Source of the DNA: a virus | Reading direction: 5' to 3' (one strand) | DNA length: 20,412 bases | Virus record (IMG/VR): IMGVR_UViG_3300046804_000947 | Location: 1 to 20,412 of that record | Part shown: in pieces, positions 1 through 6,574 of the stretch | How positions within the stretch are numbered: position 1 is the first letter of the stretch | Layout: every line of letters starts with the position of its first letter | Notes under the pieces: model-generated | The model's database searches: none | Told to the model about the DNA's origin: nothing | Seen by the model: the letters and a program-made list of their open reading frames with translations, nothing else | Program-made: the position numbers and the translations under genes

Positions 1-1462
1 CGTAAACTGCTCCTGTTTCGAAGAAGTTAGAACCTTTGAAGCCCATTAAGATAACGTTCTCTGTCATGTATGGGTTTTTGTAAACGTCATATCTGTTAGA
101 GATAGAACCGATGTTAGTTACACCTGCAGCAAATTGTAAAGCGTCTTTACCAGGATTTGCAGAGAAACCATTCATTGATTCTAAAATTGTAGCTACGTTT
201 GGAGATACTACTACGAAGTTAGCACCACCTCTCATTGTTAACTGATGAATTTTGTTAGATACCTTTTGTAATTTGATACCTAAAGTTTGGAACCATGTGT
301 TCTTTTGATATGCTGATGCAGCTGCTGCATTAGAATCAATTGAGAAACCAGCACCATTCCACTCATATCCTACTTTTGAAGACCAGTATTCAGTTGTGAA
401 TGCGTTTTGCTGTAACATCTCAAGGATTTCTAAATCAATCTCTAAAGAGATGTATTCAGATAACATTTGAGTTAATTCAGCTTCAGCATCTACTGAATGG
501 TATGCATTCAAGTCTTGTGCTAATTCTGGAGTCCAAATTGCTTTCAACTTACGAGTTTTAGCAACGATTGGTTCAGATTTCAATTCTAATTCAACTTCTG
601 GGATTGGTAAGTTTGCACCTCTATCTTCGAAGTCACCTCTAGAGATTGAAGTAGGTTGAACGTGGTAAGCTAATGAAACCTCTACTGTGTTATCATTACC
701 CATACCTGTTGCTTGTGCAACGAATTCAACATTAGAACCATTTTTAGTAGTGTATTGAGGGAAGAAAGTTACAGAACCTGTTAATGATGTTGGTTCAAAA
801 GCTCTTACACCGTTGAAATCAGCATCAGATGGTAATGCAACTACGAATTTTTTCAATGTGTTACCTGCGTAAGATGCAGAAACAGTTGAATTTGTTAAAT
901 CCCAATCAATATCTGCTAAAGATGCAGAAGACATTGTAGCTACAATTGTAGATGTAGCGTTATTGATTGTGTATCCAAATCTACCAGCTCCGTAAAGACC
1001 ACCTTCAGTAGCTTGAGTAGAACCCAATTTGTTACCTGATGGTGCTAAAGAATCTTTACCGAAAGTTCCACCATTACCGAATAATGAAGAACCTGTGAAA
1101 TCTGGATTACCTGCTGGGTTAGAACCATATTTGAAATCCATATAGAAAATAAGACCTGATGGTAAGTTCATTGGTTGTACAGAAACGAATTCTTTAGCAG
1201 CAATGCTACCGAAAATTCTTCTTACCAATGGAAGTGCTACACCAGCCCATTCTTCTGAACCTGCAGAAGTACCAGTTCTTGTTGCTTCATCCAATAATTG
1301 TTTAGCTTGGTTTTCTAACATTACTGCCATACCATGCTTTGAAGTTTCAGAACCAACACCTTCTAAAAGGCCAGTTTTTTCCCACTTGCTTTTCAAACCT
1401 CTAGTTTGCTCAAGCATTATGTTTTGTGGGTTTTTGCCTGTCATAATTTGTTTTAAGTCCAT
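1..1462 (-). CDS. 23: Major capsid protein, T4 gp23-like (C-terminus beyond window)
   Basis: This gene encodes the hexamer-forming shell protein of the head. It is open at the window edge, with 487 residues visible from the ATG at 1462. The central part contains TRKLKAIWTPELAQDLNAYH followed by DAEAELTQMLSEYISLEIDL, the hallmark block of T4-type capsid proteins (T4 itself has RQLKAAYSIELAQDL in the same place). An early VQPMNLPSG matches the T4 VQPMNSPTG element. The N-terminal ~59 residues resemble the T4 delta-peptide that gp21 removes: KWEKTGLLEG parallels T4 KWKPLLEG, and LDE59|A60 sits close to the T4 cleavage position E65|A66. The leader before the ATG is A/T-rich with no Shine-Dalgarno, and only 25 bases separate it from the scaffold stop. 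The identity is very secure. The C-terminal end and any following vertex gene cannot be seen. Confidence 0.96.
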   Translation of the reverse strand, partial: MDLKQIMTGKNPQNIMLEQTRGLKSKWEKTGLLEGVGSETSKHGMAVMLENQAKQLLDEATRTGTSAGSEEWAGVALPLVRRIFGSIAAKEFVSVQPMNLPSGLIFYMDFKYGSNPAGNPDFTGSSLFGNGGTFGKDSLAPSGNKLGSTQATEGGLYGAGRFGYTINNATSTIVATMSSASLADIDWDLTNSTVSASYAGNTLKKFVVALPSDADFNGVRAFEPTSLTGSVTFFPQYTTKNGSNVEFVAQATGMGNDNTVEVSLAYHVQPTSISRGDFEDRGANLPIPEVELELKSEPIVAKTRKLKAIWTPELAQDLNAYHSVDAEAELTQMLSEYISLEIDLEILEMLQQNAFTTEYWSSKVGYEWNGAGFSIDSNAAAASAYQKNTWFQTLGIKLQKVSNKIHQLTMRGGANFVVVSPNVATILESMNGFSANPGKDALQFAAGVTNIGSISNRYDVYKNPYMTENVILMGFKGSNFFETGAVY

Positions 1463-1487
1463 TTTAAAAAAATTTTATTTTTGTTGA

Positions 1488-2750
1488 TTATTTAATAATA
1501 CCTGCTAATTTCTTAAATCTATCAGAAAAATCAGCTGATTCAGCGATTACTACTTTTGCAGCTGCTGGTTTAGTTGATTTAACCGCTTTAGAAGCGATAC
1601 CTTCTGTGATTGATTTTTTGTTAGCTTTTGATGTAGAAGAAGTATATTTGAAATTCTCTGCTAATGTAGAGTAAACCAATTTAACTTCTCTTACTGATTT
1701 TGTTCTATCCAAAGTTTCAATAACTTTAACTTTTTGTTCGTTAGTCATATTGTGAGCTCTGAATAATTTGTTTGCGAATAACAACTTAGCGTTCAATAAG
1801 TTCACTTCGTTGATAGTTCTTTGTAATGATTTGATAGTTGCGTAAGCTTCGTTTAATTCAGCTTGTACAGCTTCATCTTTCTTTTCTTCTTCACCATCTT
1901 TCATATCATCTTCCATTTCTCTTAAGATTTCCTCTAGGTCGATTACATCTTCAGAAACGTTGTCGAATGAACCAACTTTACCTTTTACGGTAGCTTTAGT
2001 TACATCTTCTTGTTCGTTAGCAACTTTAACTGCAGGGTCTTCACTCTTATCAGTTCCAGCTTCTTCACCATCATGGTATATTTCAGCCATTGGGTTTTCA
2101 TCAGCTACTGGTTCTTCTTGAGCATCTTCACCTTCTAATTGAGCTTCTAACTCTCTGATGATAGCTTCTAAATCAAGGTCATCTTCTGATTCTTGGTCAT
2201 CACCACCAAATTGGTCGTCACCACCTAAATCATCAGAACCCATTTCATCAGAACCCATTTCATCACCTGCTGCCATAGTATCATCTTCAGAATCTTCGCC
2301 TGCTTCTAATTCTGCTAATCTAGCTCTTAATTGTGCGATTTCATTTTGTTTTTCATCGTCACCAGCCATAGCATCATCTTGTGCAAACGGATTTTCATCT
2401 TCAGAGATATCAGCAACTTTTTTGTAGTCGGTACCAGCTTGTTCTGGCTTACCGCTGTCCTTCTTAACACCTACTGATAAATCAGTATCAGCATCTAAAC
2501 TTGGTTGAGCACCTGGTGTTTCAGCGTACCCAGCATCAGTTTTAGAGCCAATGTTAGAAGAATCTAACTCTTCATTTTGCATATCATCATCCTTATCAAC
2601 TTCTGCTTCTGCTTGTAATTTTTGAGACAAGATAGATTGAAGTCTTGGAGTGAATGCTTCTTCAAGAGCTAATTTTGCGTTTGCTAATGCAGTTTCTTTA
2701 ACAGCTTTAGCGTCGGCAATTGCTTCTTTTAACAATTTTGAATTTGCCAT
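1488..2750 (-). CDS. Prohead core scaffolding protein, gp22 position
   Basis: This 420-residue, strongly acidic protein lies directly upstream of the capsid gene, which is where T4 places the gp22 core scaffold. It should form the internal core around which the capsid shell assembles and then be degraded by the prohead protease. Residues 1-50 and 290-370 look helical and coiled-coil-like. Residues 51-290 are Asp/Glu-rich and low in complexity. Two related helices, DLEAIIRELEAQLEGED (193-209) and DLEEILREMEDDMKDGEEE (271-289), suggest an internal duplication. The C-terminal tail FSDRFKKLAGIIK is the kind of basic-amphipathic end seen in T4-type scaffolds. Candidate protease sites are LEE31|A, LNE301|A, ITE383|G and IAE404|S. 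I chose ATG 2750 because AAGGAG lies 7 bases upstream; an in-frame TTG at 2801 has no such support. There is little recognisable sequence similarity to T4 gp22, so the call rests on position and composition. Confidence 0.82.
   Translation of the reverse strand: MANSKLLKEAIADAKAVKETALANAKLALEEAFTPRLQSILSQKLQAEAEVDKDDDMQNEELDSSNIGSKTDAGYAETPGAQPSLDADTDLSVGVKKDSGKPEQAGTDYKKVADISEDENPFAQDDAMAGDDEKQNEIAQLRARLAELEAGEDSEDDTMAAGDEMGSDEMGSDDLGGDDQFGGDDQESEDDLDLEAIIRELEAQLEGEDAQEEPVADENPMAEIYHDGEEAGTDKSEDPAVKVANEQEDVTKATVKGKVGSFDNVSEDVIDLEEILREMEDDMKDGEEEKKDEAVQAELNEAYATIKSLQRTINEVNLLNAKLLFANKLFRAHNMTNEQKVKVIETLDRTKSVREVKLVYSTLAENFKYTSSTSKANKKSITEGIASKAVKSTKPAAAKVVIAESADFSDRFKKLAGIIK
2231..2260. repeat. 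15-bp tandem duplication inside the scaffold gene
   Basis: The 15-base unit catcagaacccattt occurs twice in exact tandem (2231-2245 and 2246-2260), and the following catca begins a third copy. On the coding strand it repeats the pentapeptide GSDEM within the acidic region of the scaffold. It looks like a recent slippage duplication in a low-complexity coding stretch that can tolerate length change. Confidence 0.85.
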
Positions 2751-2757
2751 TTTATTT

Positions 2758-2763
2758 CTCCTT
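2758..2763 (-). promoter_or_regulatory. Strong Shine-Dalgarno sequence of the scaffold gene
   Basis: On the minus strand the sequence AAGGAG lies 7 bases before ATG 2750. It is the best ribosome-binding site in the window; most other starts here lack one, including that of the capsid gene. It decides the start of the scaffold gene in favour of the ATG over the upstream TTG. Confidence 0.75.
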
Positions 2764-2878
2764 AAATTTGTTCGTGAAGTTATTTGGAAAGGAAACTCCA
2801 ATAGTATAATGTTGGTTGTTCGGTCACTCTACATCAGAATCGTAGGTATTCATTAACCAACTGTGTCTTAAAATCGAA

Positions 2879-2897
2879 ATCCCATATAAAATGGGAT
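2879..2897 (-). terminator. Hairpin after bS21, possible weak terminator or RNA-processing element
   Basis: The arms ATCCCAT (2879-2885) and ATGGGAT (2891-2897) form a perfect 7-bp stem with a 5-base loop. In the minus direction it follows the bS21 stop by about 40 bases, and the downstream sequence is T-rich but interrupted (TTTCGATTTT). The stem is short and the T tract imperfect, so termination is uncertain. It could instead shape the 5' leader of the scaffold mRNA. Confidence 0.3.
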
Positions 2898-2938
2898 ATT
2901 TGATAATAAATATAGTATTTTTTTAGAAAACTAAAGAA

Positions 2939-3118
2939 TTAATATAAAAATTTATTTTTTCTTTTAGCTTCTTCCATTTGTAAACGTTTTTTTACTGAAG
3001 GTTTTGTAAACGTTTGTCTATCTCTCAATTTCTCAATTTGCTTTGAGTTTTGAACTTTTCTTTTGTAATCTTTTAGGGCTCCTTCAATGTTTCCACCCTT
3101 AACATTGATAATTAACAT
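2939..3118 (-). CDS. rpsU: Small ribosomal subunit protein bS21, phage-encoded
   Basis: This 59-residue protein begins MLIINVKGGNIEGALKDY and continues with a KRK segment. Its core, residues 31-45 LRDRQTFTKPSVKKR, matches the bS21 family and particularly the Bacteroidota version (RDRQAFTKPSV in cellular homologues, from memory). bS21 binds the 30S platform near the 3' end of 16S rRNA and helps mRNA selection. In Flavobacterium, bS21 takes part in hiding the anti-Shine-Dalgarno tail, and a Tyr near residue 54 contributes. The phage protein has Arg at that aligned place (R53) and ends soon after, so it may lack that function. The start lies 2 bases after the ferritin stop, with AAGG six bases upstream, so the two genes are co-transcribed. 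Phage bS21 genes are known from aquatic viruses. The gene is short and easily missed. Confidence 0.88.
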   Translation of the reverse strand: MLIINVKGGNIEGALKDYKRKVQNSKQIEKLRDRQTFTKPSVKKRLQMEEAKRKNKFLY

Positions 3119-3120
3119 AA

Positions 3121-3651
3121 TTAACCTTGCTTAAAATAATATTCTTCGTAATGAATAATATCTAATAAATTTGTTGGGTCTATCAATTGTGCAGCATTTA
3201 ACAAATCAGAATATTCAGCTACCGATTGATTTTGTATATTTCTAAATTCCGTTAAGAAATCAAATGTACTAATATCTGTTGTTAAAAGTTTTAATGAATC
3301 ACTATTGTATTTGTTAAATAAATCAAATTCTATTGCATATGATTTATTAACAATATCAATCAAACTACCAAAAGTAATTCCGGGCTTTACTGCTGGCATT
3401 GTTGGAGTAACATTCCAATCAACTAAATATTTTTGTAATTTTTCTGCATGCTCTAATTCATTTTCAGCTTCCGCTTCAAAAAATTTAGCTGCGTTATTAT
3501 AACCTACACCTTTACACCAGTTAGCCGCATTTCTATAAAAAAAGTGAGCAGTATATTCATCTACCAATCTATCATTTAAGATTTGAGTAGATGTACCACT
3601 TAATACTTTTGGCATTATTGGTTTTCCAGTTGTCAACGATTTTGGCGTCAT
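3121..3651 (-). CDS. Ferritin-like iron-storage protein
   Basis: This 176-residue four-helix protein has the length and pattern of bacterial non-heme ferritin. Helix A contains LNDRLVDEYTAHFFYRNAAN with a metal ligand at E32. Helix B contains NAAKFFEAEAENELEHAEKL with E65 and H68; the spacing from E32 (33 and 36 residues) equals that of E17, E50 and H53 in E. coli FtnA. Helix C supplies E108 in SYAIEFD (FtnA E94), and helix D supplies Q140 in FRNIQNQSVAEY (FtnA Q127). The acidic residues of the third iron site (FtnA E49, E126, E129, E130) align with N64, I139, Q142 and S143, so that site looks lost. The role would be oxidation of Fe(II), and possibly mineral storage in a 24-mer. It starts 2 bases after the preceding stop; an in-frame ATG at 3615 (MPKVLSG) is an equally plausible start. 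A ferritin inside a head-gene operon is unusual. Confidence 0.88.
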   Translation of the reverse strand: MTPKSLTTGKPIMPKVLSGTSTQILNDRLVDEYTAHFFYRNAANWCKGVGYNNAAKFFEAEAENELEHAEKLQKYLVDWNVTPTMPAVKPGITFGSLIDIVNKSYAIEFDLFNKYNSDSLKLLTTDISTFDFLTEFRNIQNQSVAEYSDLLNAAQLIDPTNLLDIIHYEEYYFKQG

Positions 3652-3653
3652 TT

Positions 3654-4133
3654 TTATTTAAGTTTATTTTCTAAATCTTTTACAGTTTGTCTTTGTAATT
3701 TTACATCACCATAAGCTTGAGTCATAATTTTTATAAGGTCTTTTTCTAAAGCCTCTATACCACCACCATCAGTAACTCTCTTATCGTTTTTATATTTTTT
3801 AATTTCTTTTTGTGTTTCGGAATGATTTACATATATTTCTGCCATTTTTGCTGGACTAGCTCCAGAATAATATGCATCATTTATTTTTTTAACTATATCA
3901 TCACTACCAACTTTTCTAATTATTTCTTTTTCAGCTGATATAAGTTTGCTATTAAATCCATCTTGGTAATCTGCTACTTTTTCAAAAAGATTTGCTAACC
4001 AAGTTGCAACGAAATAAATACCTAGCGGTTCTAATATAGCACGAAGTAATCCTTCCTCAAGTGTTTTATTTTCTTGTGAATCAACTATTTCGTTTGTTTT
4101 CCATTCATCTTTTATGTGATTAGATAGTTTCAT
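3654..4133 (-). CDS. Unknown head-operon protein with one hydrophobic segment
   Basis: This 159-residue protein is not recognised. Residues 29-50 (LLRAILEPLGIYFVATWLAN and following) form one hydrophobic stretch that could be a membrane helix or a buried amphipathic helix. The rest is charged and helical, ending in a Lys/Glu-rich segment. LEE27|G28, directly before the hydrophobic stretch, fits the T4-type prohead-protease consensus. If it is used, residues 1-27 would be a removable targeting peptide and the product would be an internal head protein. The start overlaps the end of the upstream gene by 14 bases and the stop lies 2 bases before the ferritin start, so translation is probably coupled. 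Function beyond membership of the head operon is unknown. Confidence 0.7.
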   Translation of the reverse strand: MKLSNHIKDEWKTNEIVDSQENKTLEEGLLRAILEPLGIYFVATWLANLFEKVADYQDGFNSKLISAEKEIIRKVGSDDIVKKINDAYYSGASPAKMAEIYVNHSETQKEIKKYKNDKRVTDGGGIEALEKDLIKIMTQAYGDVKLQRQTVKDLENKLK

Positions 4134-4536
4134 TCAATCCCAATCTTTGATTCATTTGTTCTTGAGTAATCTCTGCTATTTCAAAATATCTACCTAATAC
4201 GTGTCCCATATCTTCGTACAAAGCTTCCAATCTTTGTTCTTGTGCTTTTGCTTCTACGGATTCTTTTTCAAATGAAGATTGTAACTTTTTAAGTTCATTC
4301 ATATTTCTCTTAATAGTTACTCTATCAAACCAATCACCACCTTCTCTCAAAGTATATTCTTGTGCAGCATCTGCAATAGCACCTAATGTTTCAGCAACTT
4401 GTCTAATATCAGATTTTCTACTCATAGATTCTCTGTGTTGACCATAAGTTGATATGATTTCTAAAAAATGCTTTTTTAACTCCGATGGAAGTTGTTGCAA
4501 TTCTTCTTCTTTTAATAAATCTTTTAACTTTATCAT
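4120..4536 (-). CDS. Unknown conserved-looking phage protein, helical
   Basis: This 138-residue protein has predicted helical, highly charged sequence. It opens with MIKLKDLLKEEE, a short amphipathic N-terminus of the kind often seen on head-associated proteins of T4-like phages. The middle holds GGDWFDRVTIKRNMNELKKL, the most distinctive block. LRE65|G66 just before it fits the prohead-protease consensus. The ATG overlaps the previous gene's TGA (ATGA), which is typical of translationally coupled phage genes. It could be an internal head or core protein analogous in position to T4 gp67/gp68, but there is no sequence evidence for that. Confidence 0.7.
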   Translation of the reverse strand: MIKLKDLLKEEELQQLPSELKKHFLEIISTYGQHRESMSRKSDIRQVAETLGAIADAAQEYTLREGGDWFDRVTIKRNMNELKKLQSSFEKESVEAKAQEQRLEALYEDMGHVLGRYFEIAEITQEQMNQRLGLNETI

Positions 4537-4811
4537 CTATGTACGATTTTATATTTTTTTAATTTCATCACAGCTTGCTGTAATTCGGAAGGATTCATAT
4601 CTAATGCATCTATTAAAGTTGCAATTACATATTGCTCTTTTTTTCTTGGTAAATTATATTTTTTAACAATACTAACTACTTTATCTAAATATCTTTCTAA
4701 TTGAGTAGGTAGTGTTATATCCATATCATCCAATTCCTCATTCATTTCAGCTTTTGAAAGAACTTTTGCGGTTGTATAATTTTTTGGTATAAAATTTACT
4801 AATTTTGCCAT
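4533..4811 (-). CDS. Small unknown protein following the prohead protease
   Basis: This 92-residue protein has a basic N-terminus (MAKLVNFIPKNY), an acidic stretch at residues 24-32 and a helical C-terminal half with KKEQYVIATLIDALDMNPSE. No family is recognised. It starts 4 bases after the protease stop and its TGA overlaps the next ATG, so it lies within the tightly packed operon. The coding evidence is operon continuity and normal composition; there is no Shine-Dalgarno. Confidence 0.66.
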   Translation of the reverse strand: MAKLVNFIPKNYTTAKVLSKAEMNEELDDMDITLPTQLERYLDKVVSIVKKYNLPRKKEQYVIATLIDALDMNPSELQQAVMKLKKYKIVHR

Positions 4812-4815
4812 TTTA

Positions 4816-5406
4816 TTAATTTAATTCTATTATAATTTCTCTCATTAAATCTTGTGCTCTACACCACTTTCCACATTCTTCTGCTATTTGTTTCCATTGT
4901 TTTGCTTCTTGCAAAGGTGCCATAAATGCACCATGTGTAGATGGATTGGAAACAAAATCCCAACCTACTAATTCGAAATCTTCTTGTACCATCAAAGTAC
5001 CATCATTTAATTCTTTTACTGAACCTAAACCTCTTGATGAAATACCTAAACGAATATTATTTTTTAATAATTCTTTTAATATATTTCCTGATGGTGTGGA
5101 AAGAATTTCAACTTTACCCATTACATCATCACCATCCCACCAAATTTCTCTGATGTTATGTGATACATTCTTTAAATTGATTACTGGAGAATCTGGATGG
5201 TCTAATTCGCCTAATGCTCTACGTTCTTTAATAAGTTGTCCATATTTTTGGCACTCTCTCATTAAAATTTCTTTTGGATATCTTCTATTGTTTTGATTTG
5301 GCGCACCTGCTCTTTGAAGAATACCTTGAACTAAATATGTTCCGTTTTCTTCTTTAACCATTTTGGCTTCGAACAAATGTGTTTCTATCAATAATCCTTT
5401 ATTCAT
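4816..5406 (-). CDS. 21: Prohead core protease, T4 gp21-like
   Basis: This 196-residue serine protease of the T4 gp21/S80 type digests the scaffold and trims head proteins during maturation. The family core is visible: RRYPKEIL (41-48), ALGELDHPDSP with the catalytic His at H70, GISSRGLGSV with the candidate nucleophile among S123/S124, and FELVGWDFVSNPST (144-157) with a candidate third residue at D150. LFE13|A14 and LQE167|A168 fit the enzyme's own LxE|A consensus close to the two ends. T4 gp21 is known to be self-trimmed at both ends, and here the mature form would be residues 14-167. Its ATG overlaps the stop of the upstream gene by one base (TAATG). Identity is secure from motifs and from its position between portal and scaffold. 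Confidence 0.93.
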   Translation of the reverse strand: MNKGLLIETHLFEAKMVKEENGTYLVQGILQRAGAPNQNNRRYPKEILMRECQKYGQLIKERRALGELDHPDSPVINLKNVSHNIREIWWDGDDVMGKVEILSTPSGNILKELLKNNIRLGISSRGLGSVKELNDGTLMVQEDFELVGWDFVSNPSTHGAFMAPLQEAKQWKQIAEECGKWCRAQDLMREIIIELN

Positions 5407-5696
5407 TATTTATCTTTTCTTAATTTTGCTAAATCACTACCTTCAATCTCACCATCACCATCAACATCTATCTGCTTTTGCTTATTGGTTAATTCTTCTG
5501 GTAACCCAGTTAATCTACCTTCGGATTTTGCATCGTATGCTTTATCTACTGCATTAAAAAATTTCTTTTTTTCATCATCAGACATAGAATTAATATCTTT
5601 GCCCGTTCTATCTAACATATGTTTAAAAAGAGCTTGATAATCTTGCTCCTCTTTCATTACCTCTTTGATAAGTTCTATTAATTCTGATTTTTTCAT
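5406..5696 (-). CDS. Small protein with a C-terminal EF-hand-like calcium loop
   Basis: This 96-residue protein has a charged helical N-terminus (MKKSELIELIKEVMKEEQ) and a C-terminal segment KQIDVDGDGEIEGSDLAKLR. Residues D77, D79, D81, E83, E85 and D88 occupy positions 1, 3, 5, 7, 9 and 12 of an EF-hand loop, so Ca2+ binding is plausible. Only one loop is present, as in dockerin-like half-sites, so dimerisation or a structural Ca2+ would be expected. It is coupled to the flanking genes (TAA-T-ATG before it, TAATG after it). Its role in the head module is unknown; a calcium-stabilised virion component is one inference. Confidence 0.74.
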   Translation of the reverse strand: MKKSELIELIKEVMKEEQDYQALFKHMLDRTGKDINSMSDDEKKKFFNAVDKAYDAKSEGRLTGLPEELTNKQKQIDVDGDGEIEGSDLAKLRKDK

Positions 5697-5697
5697 A

Positions 5698-6282
5698 TTA
5701 TTCTGATATTTGTCTAATTTTTTGGTCTAATTTAATTAATCTCTCCTTTATAGCATAAATATGGTTATTGGTTCTTTTCCAATAAGATTTATTATCTACA
5801 CCACTTTCGTTCTTTATTTTACCATACCAATTAAGAAATCTTTCCATTTCTCTTAATTGTTTATTGATATTAGATATACCTCTACCTATTTTAGCTTGTG
5901 CAGAAGATTCTTCATTTTTTAATTCTAACCAACGATTTTCATTAACAACTGTATATCCTGTTAAATCGGCTTGTTTTTTACCTTTCTTTTTTTCATTTTC
6001 AGGTTTTCCAAATGCACCAGGTGAATCATATCCTTGAACGTTTCCTGTAACGTTCATTTCTCCTAACATTTTTTCTCTAATGATTTCACGAATCTTTGAT
6101 TTAAGTGCTTCTTTTACATGGTCAGGTAATCCTTTATGTTTTGTGGATGCAAAATCTTTAGCATCTTTATCACTCATACTATTTGCTGCTTTTGCTACTT
6201 CAGGACTTGCAGGTTCTTCACCCTTTTGTGCGGCGTGAACCATGCCCATAAATTTTTGTTGTGCTTTACTTACTGCTGGCAT
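5698..6282 (-). CDS. DUF3008-type conserved phage protein with helical C-terminal extension
   Basis: This is a 194-residue protein. Residues 1-60 (MPAVSKAQQKFMGMVHAAQK, then SPEVAKAANSMS and DFASTKHKGLP) match the small DUF3008 family that is common in marine phages and some bacteria. Residues 61-110 are a basic linker. Residues 115-194 form a charged coiled-coil-like domain of the kind fused to other phage structural proteins. The start has a good Shine-Dalgarno (GGAG six bases before the ATG), one of few in the window. Function is unknown, but its recurrence next to T4-type head genes suggests a virion or assembly role. Confidence 0.78.
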   Translation of the reverse strand: MPAVSKAQQKFMGMVHAAQKGEEPASPEVAKAANSMSDKDAKDFASTKHKGLPDHVKEALKSKIREIIREKMLGEMNVTGNVQGYDSPGAFGKPENEKKKGKKQADLTGYTVVNENRWLELKNEESSAQAKIGRGISNINKQLREMERFLNWYGKIKNESGVDNKSYWKRTNNHIYAIKERLIKLDQKIRQISE

Positions 6283-6300
6283 TTTATTCTCCGTTTGATT

Positions 6301-6573
6301 TTATGCTAATAAATATGCTGAACCTGCTGTTACTGTAATACTTCTTACATACATTGGAACCGGTTCTCCAACTGCTAAATGTTCTAATTTTATTGTAGAA
6401 TGATTTCCAGTTTGAGATATAGAACCACTATAATTACTATCAACAACACCTTCTAATACAACTGAACCCGATGTGATTCCGTTTTTAGATACCATAACAC
6501 CCCAAGCCTTGTCTAATGAACCAGATTGGCCTGCAGTATATTCTTTTGCGTTAAATATTCTATAATTTACCAT
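6301..6573 (-). CDS. Small beta-rich protein of unknown function
   Basis: This 90-residue protein is Gly/Ser/Val-rich with alternating hydrophobics (GSVVLEGVVDSNYSGSIS, then VPMYVRSITVTAGSAYLLA), which predicts a compact beta-sandwich. It lacks charged helical segments, unlike its neighbours. The size and fold type would suit a head decoration or connector-completion protein, but I recognise no family. It begins one base after the preceding gene's TAA (TAAGATG) and ends 18 bases before the next start. Confidence 0.72.
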   Translation of the reverse strand: MVNYRIFNAKEYTAGQSGSLDKAWGVMVSKNGITSGSVVLEGVVDSNYSGSISQTGNHSTIKLEHLAVGEPVPMYVRSITVTAGSAYLLA

Positions 6574-6574
6574 C

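Larger units (their letters stand above)
2751..2938. other. Intergenic leader between the bS21 and scaffold genes
   Basis: This 188-base gap is the longest noncoding stretch in the window. It contains one perfect 7-bp hairpin (listed separately) and the scaffold Shine-Dalgarno. I see no reading frame longer than a few codons with a credible start, no exact TATAAATA box on the minus strand and no tRNA-like fold. It probably serves as the leader of the scaffold-capsid transcript or processed mRNA. Confidence 0.6.

Noticed and set aside
1203-2427. Plus-strand frames opposite the capsid and scaffold genes
   Set aside because: Ser- and Pro-rich complements of the capsid N-terminus and the acidic scaffold; both minus-strand genes are firmly identified.
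2751-2801. Upstream TTG start adding 17 residues to the scaffold
   Set aside because: The ATG at 2750 has a strong Shine-Dalgarno at the right distance, and the extra residues (MEFPFQITS...) would be translated from that site itself.
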